From Tremella fuciformis (taxonomy: Eukaryota; Basidiomycota; Tremellomycetes; Tremellales; Tremellaceae): 64,000 nucleotides of DNA. Below the pieces are notes generated by a model. The model had not been told where the DNA came from. It saw nothing but the letters and a program-made list of their open reading frames with translations, and ran no database searches. The translations under genes and the position numbers were made by a program. Each line of letters opens with the position of its first letter. The stretch's first letter is position 1. The DNA lies in the NCBI GenBank assembly GCA_032768795.1, contig CP136496.1, positions 124,001-188,000 on the forward strand, written 5' to 3'. Below are positions 62,501 through 64,000 of this stretch, one piece after another.

Positions 62501-63399
62501 ATCCTCGTACTCCCCCTCGTCCCGTTTACCTAAGGGAGGCAGCGTATGCTAGCGGAAGCTGCCACTATAAAATAAGTTTCGGGACCCTCGACAATGAGGA
62601 CTGTGTGCCGAAGTGGTACAATACTGTACTTCCATCAGCCTAGAGCCCAACTCTCATCGCGTCAAGGGGTTCCACGTATCCGATTTTCATGGTCGACAAG
62701 CTGCCTGCGGTCTGACGTATCCCAACGCAGCGGTCTTGGGTACGGCTTCGTTCACGAGGTGCACATGCCGGCGCATGACAGCGCTGAGGCTGACTACAGT
62801 CCGTTTCAACGCTTTTCACCAGATTATGTCTAACAAACTTCTACATGGCTAAGCGATGCCCTCAGTGAATACGTTCTCGATGTCTGCGGCTTCCTTCATC
62901 TTGTACCTGGATTGGTACAGTTGGGCAATCGTTCATGCCTCTGTTGACAAACACTCCACCCGGAGTATGGATTGGCTTGCATTCTGGAAGACTCTTCACC
63001 CCCGGCATCAATGTCGCATCCTCACTAGGCGTGCCATGACTAGGCTAAGACGGGGGCAGATTAGCATGCCCTTGAACCCCCCAAATTCCTCCTTTTTGAA
63101 CCTCCTAAATGACGGGGTATCGAGTTCGTCTTTTGATCGTGGCGGCAGGGCCGACTCTTTGGGCTCCATCCCCAAATACTACCATTGTCATATACACTGG
63201 TGACAAGGAGACACCTGCCCGTCGTCTCCATTCTCCCCAGGATCGCAAGGAGAGAGCTGCTTCCTTTAATCACGCATAAGGGTGCTGCAGGGCGGGGTTA
63301 TGCACGGGAGATGTCAAGAACACATAACAAGGGCCCTGGCAATCCGAATGGGTCCCGCCCTCAGACTCCCGACACGTCCCCGAATCGAGTCACTTTGAG
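62501..63399. other. Intergenic; promoters of the 411-aa gene and of secreted protein 6
   Basis: 900 bp, no supported gene. Divergent arrangement. Confidence 0.35.
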
Positions 63400-63937
63400 A
63401 TGCGTCATTCGTTTTTGTTCGGCTCCATACTCGCAGCCGCGTCTGCGTTCGCATATCCCGGCAAACCTGCCGTCGATAGCCTCGCTATTCGAGCGACCGC
63501 CGCCGCTACATCCGGTACATTCATTGCAGTCGGCGTCAACACTACCGTGGAAATCAACGGGCAGAACAAGACGTGCACGTCTCCGAGTGACATTGTCATG
63601 TTCGACCTGGGCTCAGAAACGCTCGACAACCTCAGCGTCAAGGTATGGCGAGCCGAGCCAGGTTTCGCCCCCTTTCCCCAAGGTCATGTAAGTGCCCATA
63701 TGTGCAAGTCTGGCTCCGACGCTGACACCGGAGTGCACTCTATCCGGCGCTCCAACTAACGGGGCGGAGTTTGTGACTGGCGTCGGCTCTTGTTATATCC
63801 GCTCGATGAATGACGGGAGCATGGAAAGCTACGGGGTGACGCTCAAGTGCAACTGGGAACCGTACGGCGGAACTTGCAAAGTTAAGGAGGTAGGCGAGTC
63901 CGTGCCTTCAATTTTCAGTGCCACCGCTAGTGCATGA
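63400..63937 (+). CDS. Small secreted protein 6, 163 aa
   Basis: Exons 63400-63687 and 63734-63937 (phase 0, 46 nt). Signal peptide MRHSFLFGSILAAASAFA. Core GTFIAVGVNTTVEINGQNK, TCTSPSDIVMFDLGSETLDN. Exon 2: CTLSGAPTNGAEF, GSCYIRSMNDGSMESYGVTL, KCNWEPYGGTC and a Ser-rich tail. Its donor follows Gly-His and the acceptor sits directly before the first Cys of exon 2, as in every other family member. Confidence 0.85.
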
Positions 63938-64000
63938 TGAGGGACGGATGGGCTCTCATGCGCGCGGTCGTTTGTACGCTTGAAGAGCTAGCTGCACGTA

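Overview
The window looks like a chromosomal segment of a basidiomycete yeast, most likely a tremellomycete of the Trichosporonales or Cryptococcus type. The reasons are genes rich in very short introns (about 31-60 nt, GTGAGT-like donors, CTGAC or CTAAC branch sites, AG acceptors), a PMT1-type mannosyltransferase, Zn2Cys6 regulators, a chromodomain Ty3/gypsy element and tyrosine-recombinase (DIRS/Ngaro-like) retroelement pieces. The genus is inference.

Layout. (1) 0-2.2 kb: two small paralogous hypothetical genes with similar 3' flanks. (2) 2.7-15.8 kb: the conserved, housekeeping-like part. It holds PMT1, an NCS1 nucleobase permease, a phytanoyl-CoA-dioxygenase-like Fe/2OG oxygenase, a Zn2Cys6 transcription factor, and a convergent pair of uracil phosphoribosyltransferases of two types (bacterial Upp-like and FUR1). 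Permease, regulator and UPRTs together look like a pyrimidine uptake/salvage cluster. Two GATA sites lie upstream of the permease. (3) 16.2-17.9 kb: an array of old gypsy-type LTRs, one split by a 562-bp TRIM-like element with a perfect 5-bp target duplication. (4) 18.3-30.8 kb: a minus-strand tandem array of an unrecognised modular family (two one-module genes, one pseudogene, two intact two-module genes and one frameshifted two-module copy). Each module ends in a Pro-[Met/Leu]-x-[Tyr/Phe/Cys]-Arg motif followed by a phase-2 intron at the same place, and usually by a Thr-His-Glu-x-[Phe/Trp]-Gly motif. A retroelement fragment lies between two copies.

(5) 31.6-42.5 kb: the 5' part of a DIRS/Ngaro-like element (gag, partial RT), abutted by a complete 8.58-kb gypsy chromovirus (two 404-bp LTRs, gag, pol with chromodomain). 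That element also carries, on the opposite strand, a four-exon gene for a 556-aa protein with a Zn2Cys6-like cysteine pattern. (6) 42.5-48.4 kb: two phosphoglycerate-mutase-like (histidine phosphatase) paralogs; the first is cut by the gypsy LTR and has an extra base at an intron acceptor. Between them is a nested stack of LTRs and a 412-bp TA-flanked MITE. (7) 49.3-50.2 kb: a DIRS 5' fragment and a solo LTR with target duplication.

(8) 52.6-63.9 kb: six two-exon genes of an uncharacterised small secreted protein family, all on the plus strand with an intron at the same position. They are interleaved with a separate small secreted protein gene and a pair of minus-strand paralogs (57.96-59.45 and 61.22-62.50 kb) of another unrecognised family.

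Exon models for most genes were derived by hand and checked for frame (total coding length divisible by three). Exceptions are stated: the permease, the Zn2Cys6 factor, the phosphatase paralogs and the 57.96-59.45 kb gene have only partly resolved introns.
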